From contig JAFTWV010000049.1 of assembly GCA_017465155.1 (NCBI GenBank), positions 1 to 48,301 of the forward strand: a stretch of DNA of 48,301 bases, written 5' to 3'. This document shows, piece by piece, positions 1 to 7,829 of this stretch. The notes below the pieces were generated by a model. The model ran no database searches and was not told the origin of the DNA. It saw only the letters and a list, made by a program, of their open reading frames with translations. The position numbers were made by a program, and so were the translations under genes. The number at the start of each line of letters is the position of its first letter. Within the stretch, counting starts at the first letter, position 1. Source of the DNA: Clostridia bacterium (GTDB lineage: Bacteria; Bacillota; Clostridia; Christensenellales; Aristaeellaceae).

Positions 1-529
1 ACATAGTAGACTTTGCCCGGAGTTGTCTTTCCCACATGGGCCTCGCGGGGGCGTGCCGTTTCTCCACGGCTCCTTTGTTTGTCGGTGCGCCGCTCCCCTT
101 CGGCGTCGCGTCGCGGCCGGAACTCCGCGCTCCTTTGCGGCTGGGCGGTTGTGGTGCTAAAGTGTATGAGCGCAGCGAAGTGGATCTGGTAGTTGCTCTC
201 TTGTGCAACGGCTCGCCAAATTCGGATTTATCAGTTTGATGCACGAGCGGCGCTTCCGCGATCCATGCACCGCATGCGTTCCTCCAACCCGGTGCGGTTA
301 CTGCTCAACCTACAAAGGAGCAATGCGGCTCCGCTTTGCAGCCGCGCGACCAACTCCCAAAAGGACGGGGGGTGTCCGGGGGGAAAGCACTTTTTTGCTT
401 CCCCCGGCGGCTTTGCACCGCTTTCGACGCGTGAAAGCGGCTCCCTGCAGCAAATCAATTCCGCATGGAAGAAAATGCATATCCACAAAAACAAATTCAA
501 GTTTATCACTTTCACTCTATCATAGCAGT
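1..529. other. GC-rich stretch with no recognised gene
   Basis: No convincing coding region is visible on either strand. The short open frames overlap in several frames and read as low-complexity Arg/Ala/Ser sequence without domains or good ribosome binding sites. The stretch is rich in small inverted repeats (one is listed at 376-407) and ends at a strong bidirectional terminator. It may be degenerate intergenic repeat material. Confidence 0.5.
376..407. repeat. GC-rich inverted repeat (hairpin)
   Basis: The left arm at 376-388 (CC, six G, AAA, GC) pairs with the right arm at 397-407 (GC, TT, CCCCCGG) with two single-base bulges, leaving an A/T-rich loop. It lies in non-coding sequence and looks like an extragenic palindromic unit. 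It could also be a weak terminator. Confidence 0.45.
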
Positions 530-569
530 ACCAAAAACCGCAAGCCTTGACCAGCTTGCGGTTTTTGGT
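530..569. terminator. bidirectional rho-independent terminator
   Basis: A perfect 16-bp inverted repeat, arms 530-545 and 554-569, surrounds an 8-base loop. Each arm begins or ends in an A or T run (ACCAAAAACCGC / GCGGTTTTTGGT), so it can stop transcription from both sides. It is the likely terminator for the leftward genes that end at 661. Confidence 0.85.
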
Positions 570-660
570 TTGTTTCTGACTGTTCGTCCCAAATCATTTA
601 CAGTTATGATGTAATGTGAAGGATATCCTTTCCATCGCCTTGCCGGCCCTCGCGCCTTTG

Positions 661-1503
661 TTATTTGTCTGGTTCCGGGGAATCCGGAAGAGTCTGGAGC
701 AGGTCACACATGCTTTGCTGCATGGATTCCTGCAGCTCCTCCCAGGACTTTGGACCGTGCTTTACCGGCGGAATAATCCCGGCGGCTTCGTCCGCTTTTG
801 CCTGACGGATCGCGGTGAGCAGCTGCTCAACCTGCGTGCGGATCTCATGGTGATCCGTACTTTCCGGCTCAACGACGAAGATGCATACCTCGCCCGTATG
901 ATCGAAAACGCCCGCGCATTCCTCAATCACACCCCAGGTAAGCTTGCCCGTCAATGCATCCCATACAGACCCACGCTCCATGTAACTGCTCTCCTGAACA
1001 GCTTCAGGCTCCCTGAGCACCTCGTAGTATTCCATTTTCACCATTTCCATTGCTGCGGTAGCCACGTGACTTGTAACCGTAGGTGGCAGACACGTAGATG
1101 TCCATGTCGCCCGTGCTGTCGCTGTCGGTATCGCGGAGCTGCAGCGTGTGCCAGCTGTGATGGTCGGAATCGCGCACCTCCACCACCGGCAGCGCGGACA
1201 GATAACCGCCATCCATCTCCAGATATGCGACGCCGTCGATAATCTCACGGAATTCTGCTTCCGTAAGCAGCGTTTCCATCACGGGGAATGTCATATCGTG
1301 CAGAAAGTGCTCTACGCCCCAATTCGCCAGCGTGATCAACACAATCAACAGCGCCGCCCCATACCGGCGCAGGAACGCAAAAGCCCTGCTGCCGGGCCAT
1401 CGAATATAGATTCCGCTGCATCCTGATGCTGGGCTTCCTTGTCGCCTGCAAGCCACCGAGGCGCCGCAGCAGCCGCATCCTCACTGGCTCCCTTGATCGC
1501 CAT
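661..1503 (-). pseudogene. frameshifted membrane-protein gene, function unknown
   Basis: Protein-like sequence continues leftward across three reading frames. It starts at ATG 1503 (MAIKGASEDAA...) with a soluble N-terminus of about 35 residues. Near 1380-1400 it shifts into the frame holding one membrane helix (ALLIVLITLANWGVEHF) and an Asp-rich domain (LRDTDSDSTGDMDIYV). Near 1050-1065 it shifts again into the frame reading MEYYEVLREPEAVQESS to the stop at 661. Neither junction lies in a long homopolymer and no ribosome binding site precedes a restart, so I read this as a disabled gene rather than three small genes. Sequencing error is possible. The zinc-ribbon gene is 34 bp upstream, so the two were probably co-transcribed. 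I do not recognise the family. Confidence 0.55.
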
Positions 1504-1537
1504 CACGTTCAAAAGCAGCACCCTCGTGCAGCCTCCC

Positions 1538-1750
1538 TCAGTCACCCAACAGGAAGTCCAGGATGTTTGAGCCGTCATTCTGGGTGTCCCTGTACAGCTC
1601 AGTATAGCCGCATTGGCAGCAGCTGACGGTCACAAACTTCTTGTTCTGGATATCAAAAATCTTCGCGAAGTTGCCGCCAGTCGCCTGAAACTGATCGACC
1701 TCATACTGGTTGCAGCCGCACTTCACACAAACAAACTGTCTCTGAGTCAT
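1538..1750 (-). CDS. small zinc-ribbon protein (DUF2082-like)
   Basis: A 70-residue protein with two CxxC pairs, Cys8/Cys11 (VCVKCGC) and Cys44/Cys47 (SCCQCGY), separated by a phenylalanine-rich stretch (TGGNFAKIFDIQNKKF). This layout matches small predicted nucleic-acid-binding zinc ribbons of the DUF2082 type; the four cysteines would bind one Zn. The start at 1750 is chosen over an upstream ATG because GGGAGG lies 8 bases ahead of it. It leads a short leftward unit with the broken membrane-protein gene downstream and has its own promoter at 1776-1804. No partner or substrate can be read from the sequence. Confidence 0.8.
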   Translation of the reverse strand: MTQRQFVCVKCGCNQYEVDQFQATGGNFAKIFDIQNKKFVTVSCCQCGYTELYRDTQNDGSNILDFLLGD

Positions 1751-1775
1751 TTGAAATACCTCCCTTTCATCGCAA

Positions 1776-1804
1776 ATCATACCACATCCGCCGCACCTTG
1801 TCGA
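1776..1804 (-). promoter_or_regulatory. sigma-A-type promoter for the zinc-ribbon gene
   Basis: On the minus strand TCGACA (1804-1799) and TATGAT (1781-1776) are separated by 17 bp, about 25 bp upstream of the start codon at 1750. The -10 matches the consensus in 5 of 6 positions. Confidence 0.6.
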
Positions 1805-1845
1805 TGTCAGACGGCCAAATGATACAATTCCGCGCCTGAAATGTC

Positions 1846-1876
1846 AAAAGGAGCCGCGCCGTACAGACGCAGCTCC
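1846..1876 (-). terminator. terminator after the glycosyltransferase operon
   Basis: On the minus strand GGAGC-T-GCG pairs with CGC-G-GCTCC, followed directly by TTTT. It begins 7 bp after the stop of the PH-like membrane protein gene at 1883. Confidence 0.6.
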
Positions 1877-1882
1877 TGAAGT

Positions 1883-2359
1883 TCACTTTTTCTTCTTACC
1901 CTTCTTCTTCGCGGCAGGGCGAGGCTCCGCAGGAAAATTTGCGGCAATCCACACCTTGACCGTCTCCGGATCCGGCACGCCGCGCAGGTAGATTGCAGTC
2001 CCCTTGACGCGGAGATGACACACCTTGCAGGCCTTTTCGATGAAGTTCTGCTTCACCAGCACCTCCGGTACGCACACGCCGTGAATCTCCGTTTCATTCC
2101 GGCCCAGACGCGCGAGGATGCGCGCGCCCTTGTATGCCGTAGCAGGCAAGAACAGGTATGTTCCCAGATAGGAGGGCAGGCACAGCGCGAAGGTCACGAT
2201 GATCACCAGCAGCAGCAATCCGGAAACCAGCAGCGCTGCCTGCACCGGAAGAATCAGCATGGTTGCGCCCACCATCAGCAGCAGCGCCAGCAGCATGGGC
2301 CAGACCGTCGTCAGGATAACGGCGCCCTTGTGGGTTTTGTATTCAAGCCTCTCGCGCAT
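1883..2359 (-). CDS. membrane protein with PH-like domain, function unknown
   Basis: 158 residues. Two adjacent hydrophobic segments (about residues 16-38 and 40-64) form a hairpin in the membrane. A cytoplasmic domain follows, with a segment (GTAIYLRGVPDPETVKVWI) that resembles bacterial PH-like domains of the YdbS/bPH2 type, where IYLxxVxDPExV is typical; this link is tentative. The last dozen residues are almost all Lys/Pro/Arg, suitable for contacting acidic phospholipid or RNA. The start overlaps the end of the glycosyltransferase gene by 17 bp, with GGAAGGAG ahead of the ATG, so the two are translationally coupled. It is the last gene of the operon and may assist the glycolipid enzyme at the membrane. 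Confidence 0.65.
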   Translation of the reverse strand: MRERLEYKTHKGAVILTTVWPMLLALLLMVGATMLILPVQAALLVSGLLLLVIIVTFALCLPSYLGTYLFLPATAYKGARILARLGRNETEIHGVCVPEVLVKQNFIEKACKVCHLRVKGTAIYLRGVPDPETVKVWIAANFPAEPRPAAKKKGKKKK

Positions 2360-3494
2360 CAGGGGGCTCCTTCCTGCCGCGCGCAGCGGTCCGTTCGATC
2401 AGGATCTCTGCCATGCGGCGCGCGGCATCGGGATCGATGTTGCGGCGCTGTGCAGCAATCATCTGCCGGCAGGCCGTTTCGCTCTGCAGCAGTTCTGCAA
2501 CCTTGTCGGTCAGTTCATCGTCGCTGCGGGCCCATGCAGCCATGCCCTTGCTCTCCATGAAGCGGATATTCTCCGTTTCACAGCCCGCGATAGGACGCGA
2601 GACCACCATGGGTGTACCGATGGTCATTGCCTCGGTGGAGGTCAGACCGCCGGATTTGCTGACCAGCACGTCTGCCGCAGCAATGCGGGGCGTAAGGGGC
2701 GCGATCCGGCCGCAGATGGTCACACGGCTGTCATTGCCGTAGCGTTCCTCGGCCTTTTCCTTTGCGCGGACATTGGAACCGCACACAACGGTGAGATGGC
2801 CCTCCTTCCCCAGCGCAGGCAGGATACGGCCGATCATGCCCGGCAGATTGCCCGAACCCATGGAGCCGCCCACCAGCAGCACCTCCTTGCGGTCGGGGTC
2901 AAGGCCCACGGCCTGCTTGGCGGCGCGTTTGTCATGGCAGGGGGTGCACTTGAGGCTCACAGGGATGCCCGTGCAGTGAATGGCGTCAGGCGCAAGGGTC
3001 TTCAGCTTTTCACTCTCCGCCTTGGCTGTTTCGTGGATAAAGAGCAGATCGCTCTCGACGTCCTCCACGAAGGGATGGATGGTGTAATCAGTCATGACCG
3101 TCGCCAGCAGGCCGTTGTACATGCCGCGGCGGCGCAAAGACGTCACGCTCTGTCCGGCAAAGACATGCGTGCAGATGATCATGTCCGGATGGAATTCCTC
3201 CAGGATCTTCTGCATCCGATGGGCGTATGCCGCATTGAACAGATAAACCGGCGATTTCACGCGCGAGGTGCTCACATGCTTGCATCCGCCGTAGAGCGTG
3301 CCGAAGGTTCGCGGCGCAACCTGCACCCATTTCACATATGTACCGCAGACGCACCGGGACAGCCATGCGCCGCCAAAGGCCACACAGTCCATCACCCTGC
3401 ACGTCACGCCCCGCTCGGTCAGCGCTTCCTCGATGGCATATGCCGCCGCATCATGTCCGCCGCCGGTGTGGGTGGAAAGGATCAGTGCATTCAT
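2343..3494 (-). CDS. processive diacylglycerol glycosyltransferase-like protein (MGDG synthase/UgtP family, GT28)
   Basis: 383 residues, the usual length of UgtP/MGDG-synthase enzymes, which move glucose or galactose from a UDP-sugar to diacylglycerol on the inner membrane face. The N-terminal domain opens with the family motif LSTHTGGGHDAAA (residues 6-18), like the SxGxGH loop of MurG relatives. The C-terminal domain has VGGSMGSGN, the acceptor/donor loop KSGGLTSTEAMTIGTPMVV and a following region rich in acidic residues. The start codon overlaps the upstream stop (ATGA, 3491-3494). A role in glycolipid or lipoteichoic-acid anchor synthesis is inferred from the family. MurG is less likely because the N-terminal domain and GxGH motif fit MGDG synthase better. 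Confidence 0.85.
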   Translation of the reverse strand: MNALILSTHTGGGHDAAAYAIEEALTERGVTCRVMDCVAFGGAWLSRCVCGTYVKWVQVAPRTFGTLYGGCKHVSTSRVKSPVYLFNAAYAHRMQKILEEFHPDMIICTHVFAGQSVTSLRRRGMYNGLLATVMTDYTIHPFVEDVESDLLFIHETAKAESEKLKTLAPDAIHCTGIPVSLKCTPCHDKRAAKQAVGLDPDRKEVLLVGGSMGSGNLPGMIGRILPALGKEGHLTVVCGSNVRAKEKAEERYGNDSRVTICGRIAPLTPRIAAADVLVSKSGGLTSTEAMTIGTPMVVSRPIAGCETENIRFMESKGMAAWARSDDELTDKVAELLQSETACRQMIAAQRRNIDPDAARRMAEILIERTAARGRKEPPDAREA

Positions 3495-3964
3495 TCAGTT
3501 TTCTCCTGCTGCATTTCTTCAAGCATCTCATCAATGATCTTGCAGGCGCTGCGGATGATGCGCGCACAGGGACGGCTCTTGTAGTATTCCGGCGTTCGCG
3601 CATCCGGCACAGGAGCCTCAGGGCCCCTGGCACGGCCCAGGAGCTCCGCGCAGGAAATGGTGCCGTTGCGCTGGATGAAGCGTCGGTGCACTTCCTGGAC
3701 CCTTGCATAGGTCTGGGGGCGATGCTCCTTCAGGGCGCCTTCGGGGCCCTCCAGCGCGCCGCAGAGCATCACTGCGGCTGAAAACGCGCCGCAATGCTCC
3801 CTCAGCCTGCCCATACCGCCGCCAAATCCCACGGACACCATTGCCGCCTGCTCCTGCGTCAGACCCAGCACGTCGGCATAGGTCGTCAGCACAGCCTGCG
3901 CACAGTTGCACCCCTCGGCAAATCGCCGGACAGCCTGCTTCTCCCGTTCGGAAATCACATTCAT
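3491..3964 (-). CDS. C_GCAxxG_C_C family redox-like protein
   Basis: 157 residues with the spaced cysteines of the C_GCAxxG_C_C family: Cys19/Cys21 (EGCNCAQAV), a glycine-rich stretch (GFGGGMGRLREHCGAF) with the central Cys, one Cys in TISCAELL, and two near the C-terminus (RPCARIIRSAC). Members are small helical proteins suspected of metal or redox roles, often near iron-sulfur or thiol enzymes; no reaction is established. It starts 6 bp after the lipoprotein gene ends and overlaps the glycosyltransferase gene by 4 bp, so it belongs to the same operon. Its membrane-related neighbours give no direct clue. Confidence 0.85.
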   Translation of the reverse strand: MNVISEREKQAVRRFAEGCNCAQAVLTTYADVLGLTQEQAAMVSVGFGGGMGRLREHCGAFSAAVMLCGALEGPEGALKEHRPQTYARVQEVHRRFIQRNGTISCAELLGRARGPEAPVPDARTPEYYKSRPCARIIRSACKIIDEMLEEMQQEKTE

Positions 3965-3970
3965 TCCCTC

Positions 3971-4804
3971 TTAGTGCGTAATCTTGATGGTATCGCGCAG
4001 GTGGTGGAACACCTGATCGATATAGGTGTCACGATAGGCGTAAGGATAGGTAATGTGGATGGTATACAGCACCTTGTCCACACAGGCAGCATGGACGCGG
4101 CCCGCAATCTTCCGGCCGTCATTCAGCGTGCCGGTATAGTTGGCGTAGATGCCGTTTTTGCCCAGCAGCGTGCGGCTGGCGGTGCTGGACTGATCATACG
4201 TGTCAAAGCCCGCTGAGCCGATGTCATCCAGCATGCCCTCGACAACGGACTTGAGCTGGGAATTGGTGTACGCACTGCTCACCTTTTCCGCACGGATGGT
4301 CATCGTAGCGGGATAATCCATGGCAGCGTTGGGATTCTGGATGATAAAGGTATTCGCGTTGGTATCATCCGTGGTCCAGCCGGTGGGGCCCTCGAAGGAC
4401 AGACCAATGTTGACAGCGTCATAGGTCTGATAGGTGAAGGTCAGCGGCGGGACAGGGGTGGGCGTAGGCTTGTCGATCGGGTCGATCACCACGGGCGTCG
4501 CGCCGGCATACTCGCTGCGGATGGTGGGAGCAGGCGTCGCGGTCGCAGCAGGCGGAACGGCCGTCATGTTGCCCCAATAATCCGCATCGCCCTCGTAGGA
4601 ATCCTCCTCCGCGAGAGGATCGTATCCATCATCGTTGGCCGCGGTCTGACTGTTCTGCATCTGGTTCTGGGTATTCGCGGTGCCGCCGGTGCTGCCGGTG
4701 TTGGCGGACTTCACGTTGAAGCGCTGCGGCTCGCTGCTCTGACATGCCGTCAGCAGCACGAGGCACAGGAGCATCGTCACAGCCAGAATCAACCTTTTCT
4801 TCAT
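3971..4804 (-). CDS. secreted lipoprotein with Pro/Thr linker and PsbP-like C-terminal domain
   Basis: 277 residues. The start at 4804 is preferred over an in-frame ATG further upstream because GGGAGG lies 6-7 bp ahead and a complete signal peptide follows. The signal peptide MKKRLILAVTMLLCLVLLTA ends in a lipobox (LLTAC, Cys21), so the mature protein should be lipid-anchored outside the membrane. A disordered region rich in Asn/Gln/Thr and Pro (about 22-140) leads to a folded domain (about 145-277) beginning YQTYDAVNIGLSFEGPTGW, which resembles PsbP-like or similar alpha/beta extracellular domains; that is a guess from pattern. First gene of the lipoprotein - C_GCAxxG - glycosyltransferase - PH-like set; transcription may also read through from yhaM. 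Confidence 0.75.
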   Translation of the reverse strand: MKKRLILAVTMLLCLVLLTACQSSEPQRFNVKSANTGSTGGTANTQNQMQNSQTAANDDGYDPLAEEDSYEGDADYWGNMTAVPPAATATPAPTIRSEYAGATPVVIDPIDKPTPTPVPPLTFTYQTYDAVNIGLSFEGPTGWTTDDTNANTFIIQNPNAAMDYPATMTIRAEKVSSAYTNSQLKSVVEGMLDDIGSAGFDTYDQSSTASRTLLGKNGIYANYTGTLNDGRKIAGRVHAACVDKVLYTIHITYPYAYRDTYIDQVFHHLRDTIKITH

Positions 4805-4865
4805 CGTCGTTCCCTCCCGATATTCGTGATCGTGTTCACACATATAACGAATCAGTGTGGCAGAA

Positions 4866-5816
4866 TTATTCAGCATCCTCATCGTAATGCGGATGATACA
4901 GCCGGCGGTCCAGGCTCCAGATCTTCTCGGAGAACGCGCCTGCCGGAACGCGGGCCATGATGCCCTCCATCTCGTTCATGCGCGCGTCAAGGGTATCGAT
5001 CCAGTTGAGCACCTCAGCCTCGGGGAACATAGGCGGCTTGGGACTGCCGTATTCCGGGATACCGTGATGGCTGATGATCATGTGCTCCAGCAGCACCACG
5101 ATCTCGCCCGTGACGCCCACATTGCGGGCCGCCTCTGCCAGCTTCGCCACACCCCGCACCAGATGGCCTACCAGCAGGCCGTCCCGGGTATAGTCGGTGA
5201 CGTTGCCGAGGGTATCGCTCTTCATCTCTGTGATCTTGCTCAGGTCGTGCAGGATCACGCCCGCACGCAGCAGATCACCGTGCAGGAAGGGATACGCCTG
5301 AATGATGTGCTCCGCCGTGCGCAGCATGCTGGTCGTATGATGCAGCAGACCCGTGCGTTCCGCATGATGCAGACGCTGCGCCGCCGGGAACCACTCGATA
5401 TCATCGCCTGCCAGACGCAGCATCTCGCGTACGATCTTCTTCAGATCCTCCGATGCGAAGCGGTCAATCGTCGCTTCAATCTCCTGGCGGTACACATCCG
5501 GCGTTTCCGGCGCGCAGGGGACAAGGCGGGACAGATCAAACGCGTCCATATCATTGGCAGGGCGCATCTTCTCGACGCGCAGCTGCTTGCGGCCGTTGTA
5601 CTCCTGCACAAGGCCGCGCACCTTGATGACCGTACCGGACTGCGGAGGCACCGCCGTTCCGTCCCACATCTTGCAGTTGATTTCGCCCGTGCGGTCCGTC
5701 AGGTTCATATCCAGGTACTTGCCGCCGTTGCTGCCCGTACGCTGATCAGCGCTGCGCACCAGCAGGAAGCCCTCAAAGCGCATATTGGTTTCAAGAAGGG
5801 AAACAGAAATATCCAT
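4866..5816 (-). CDS. yhaM: 3'-5' exoribonuclease YhaM family
   Basis: 316 residues, matching YhaM of Bacillus. An N-terminal OB fold (about 13-85, with FLLVRSADQRTGSNGGKYLDMNL) binds single-stranded nucleic acid. A C-terminal HD domain (about 145-290) supplies metal ligands: His159 (GLLHHTTSML), His190-Asp191 (ILHDLSK) and the pair in EHMIISHHG. The family trims RNA and single-stranded DNA from the 3' end with Mn or Co. The gene starts 25 bp after dnaB ends and is probably co-transcribed with it. It ends 61 bp before the lipoprotein gene, with no clear terminator between. Confidence 0.9.
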   Translation of the reverse strand: MDISVSLLETNMRFEGFLLVRSADQRTGSNGGKYLDMNLTDRTGEINCKMWDGTAVPPQSGTVIKVRGLVQEYNGRKQLRVEKMRPANDMDAFDLSRLVPCAPETPDVYRQEIEATIDRFASEDLKKIVREMLRLAGDDIEWFPAAQRLHHAERTGLLHHTTSMLRTAEHIIQAYPFLHGDLLRAGVILHDLSKITEMKSDTLGNVTDYTRDGLLVGHLVRGVAKLAEAARNVGVTGEIVVLLEHMIISHHGIPEYGSPKPPMFPEAEVLNWIDTLDARMNEMEGIMARVPAGAFSEKIWSLDRRLYHPHYDEDAE

Positions 5817-5841
5817 GTGAATAATCCTCGTTTATCGTAGA

Positions 5842-7203
5842 TTAGAACGGCGCGTCTCCGCTCCCGCCTCCGGCTTCCGGAGCCAGATTGGCATAGGTTG
5901 CAAATTCGCTCAGCCATGCCACCTTGACCGTGCCGAGCGGACCATTTCTCTGCTTGGACACGATGATCTCGCCCACGTTCTTCTCCTCGCAGTCGGGGTC
6001 ATAGTACCCTTCGCGGTGGATGAACATAACCACGTCTGCGTCCTGTTCGATGGAGCCGGAATCGCGCAGGTCCGTCAGGGCAGGGCGCTTGTTTTCGCGG
6101 GCCGCGTTGGCACGGGACAACTGCGCGCAGGCGATCAGCGGGATCTTCAGCTCCAGCGCGATGGCCTTGAGCTGACGGCTGATTTCCGAAACCTCCAGCT
6201 GGCGGCTTTCCGTCTTTCCATCAGCATGCATCAGGCCCAGATAGTCCACCACGATGAGGTCAAGACCCTTGTCCATCATCAGGCGGCGGCAGCGCGAGCG
6301 CAGCTGCGTGGGGGTGATGCCTGCGGTATCGTCGATAAAAATGCGGCTATTGGACATCGGGCCGATGGATCGGGCCAGACGCATCCAGTCGTCGCCCGTA
6401 AGCGTACCCTGACGAACGCGCTGCATATTCACCTTTGCATCCGAGCACAGAAGGCGCAGGGCAATCTGTTCCCGGGGCATTTCCAGCGTGAACACAGCCA
6501 CAGACTTGCCGCCATACAACGCCGCATGCCCCGCCATGTTCATCGCCAGCGAGGTCTTGCCCATTGAGGGACGCGCGCCCAGAATGATCAGCTCGCCGCC
6601 ATGAAAGCCGGTCAGCATCTGATCCAGCGCCGTGAAGCCCGACGGCACACCGGCAATCCGGCCCTTGAGCTTCGCCAGTTCCTCGATGCTGGCATATGTG
6701 TTGTACAGCACCTCCTTGACATGCACAAGGCTGTCGCCGGAGGAGCGGTTCATGACGATATCAAAGATGGCCTTCTCCGCATGGCCCAGCGTTTCCTGCA
6801 GAGGGTTCTGCTGGCTGTAGCACTCCTGCGCGATCTCCTGCGACGCGCGGATAAGCTTACGCAGGGTTGATTTCTCTGCCACGAGGCTGATATACGCCTT
6901 GACGTTAGCAGTCGTGGGCACATACTGTACCAGCCGCAGCAGATACTCTGTACCGCCCACGCCCTCCAGGGTACCGCGGCGGGAAAGCTCCGAGTCCACA
7001 GTGATAAAGTCCACCGGCGTTTGCTCCCGGTGGAGCTTGATCATCGCGTCGAATATCTCCTTATGCTGCGGCTGATAGAAATCTTCCGGCTGGAGGGCTT
7101 CACCGGCCTGCAGCACGGCATTGGCGTCCTGCAGCATCGCACCCAGCACGGACTGCTCCGCCTCGACGCTGTTAGGCGGCGTCACTCCCCTGTATTCCGA
7201 CAA
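5842..7203 (-). CDS. dnaB: replicative DNA helicase DnaB
   Basis: 453 residues, full length for DnaB, the hexameric helicase that unwinds the replication fork. The N-terminal primase-interacting domain (PPNSVEAEQSVLGAML, about 9-110) is followed by a RecA-like motor with Walker A GARPSMGKTS (209-218), Walker B LIVVDYLGLM and the DnaB motif SRQLKAIALELKIPLI. The only start that gives the conserved N-terminus is TTG at 7203. It is supported by GGAGGTGA about 9 bp upstream; no ATG is available there. It follows rplI and DUF2232, the usual order in clostridia, although a gap of about 147 bp with palindromes separates it from rplI. Confidence 0.95.
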   Translation of the reverse strand: MSEYRGVTPPNSVEAEQSVLGAMLQDANAVLQAGEALQPEDFYQPQHKEIFDAMIKLHREQTPVDFITVDSELSRRGTLEGVGGTEYLLRLVQYVPTTANVKAYISLVAEKSTLRKLIRASQEIAQECYSQQNPLQETLGHAEKAIFDIVMNRSSGDSLVHVKEVLYNTYASIEELAKLKGRIAGVPSGFTALDQMLTGFHGGELIILGARPSMGKTSLAMNMAGHAALYGGKSVAVFTLEMPREQIALRLLCSDAKVNMQRVRQGTLTGDDWMRLARSIGPMSNSRIFIDDTAGITPTQLRSRCRRLMMDKGLDLIVVDYLGLMHADGKTESRQLEVSEISRQLKAIALELKIPLIACAQLSRANAARENKRPALTDLRDSGSIEQDADVVMFIHREGYYDPDCEEKNVGEIIVSKQRNGPLGTVKVAWLSEFATYANLAPEAGGGSGDAPF

Positions 7204-7220
7204 AAGCCCTCACCTCCCCA

Positions 7221-7264
7221 GGGGCGCTGCCCCTATACTCCGTCAGAGGGACACAGCCCCTCTG
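7221..7264. repeat. double palindrome between rplI and dnaB
   Basis: Two adjacent perfect hairpins lie here: GGGGC/GCCCC (7221-7233) and CAGAGGG/CCCTCTG (7244-7264, 7-base loop). The surrounding 7204-7350 contains no gene. On the minus strand it lies just ahead of the dnaB ribosome binding site, so it may modulate expression of dnaB relative to rplI, or may simply be an extragenic palindrome. Confidence 0.5.
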
Positions 7265-7350
7265 GATTCCCTTTGTTTGTACCCCGTCCTGGCGCCTTCC
7301 TTGCGGGGGCACGGCGCGCGACAGGCGCGCCGCGACGCTGTGCTGGCGGC

Positions 7351-7803
7351 TTACTTCACCGCCAGTGCTTCCACGTGAACTACCATCTTCACGTTGATGT
7401 CCTTGTAAATGCGGGCCTCGATCTCCACATCGCCCACAGCGCGGATGTTCTCGCACTTGATATCGCGCTTGTCAATCTCCACGCCATGCTGCTTCTTGAG
7501 CTCCGCAGCGATCTCCGCGCTGGTGATGGAGCCGTAAAGACGACCCTGAGCGCCGCACTTGACCTGCATGTTGATGACCTTGCCGCGCAGGCCGTTAGCG
7601 GTTTCCATGGCGTTGGCACGACGCTCCGCTTCGCGGTCAGCCTCAGCCTTGCGCATCTTTTCGATACCCTTCATCGCGCCGGCAGTGGCTTCCACCGCCA
7701 GCTTCTGGGGAAAGAGGAAGTTGCGGGCATAACCGTCCGCAGCGTTCACCACCTGATCCTTCTTACCGACGCCCTTGACATCCTTGAGCAAAATAACCTT
7801 CAT
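7351..7803 (-). CDS. rplI: 50S ribosomal protein L9
   Basis: 150 residues, the standard length. The N-terminal RNA-binding domain [19 protein letters not shown]...[10 protein letters not shown] is the L9 signature and binds 23S rRNA. A long connecting helix (about 42-75, charged, with many Ala/Glu/Arg) leads to the C-terminal domain with [14 protein letters not shown]9 helps maintain reading frame and decoding. It lies 26 bp downstream of the DUF2232 gene and upstream of dnaB, a conserved order in Bacillota. Confidence 0.97.
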   Translation of the reverse strand: MKVILLKDVKGVGKKDQVVNAADGYARNFLFPQKLAVEATAGAMKGIEKMRKAEADREAERRANAMETANGLRGKVINMQVKCGAQGRLYGSITSAEIAAELKKQHGVEIDKRDIKCENIRAVGDVEIEARIYKDINVKMVVHVEALAVK

Positions 7804-7829
7804 TGTTCATATCCTCCTTGGAATCCTTC

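Noticed and set aside
1-529. Overlapping short open frames at the left edge
   Set aside because: They overlap in several frames and both strands, with low-complexity translations and no ribosome binding sites or domains.
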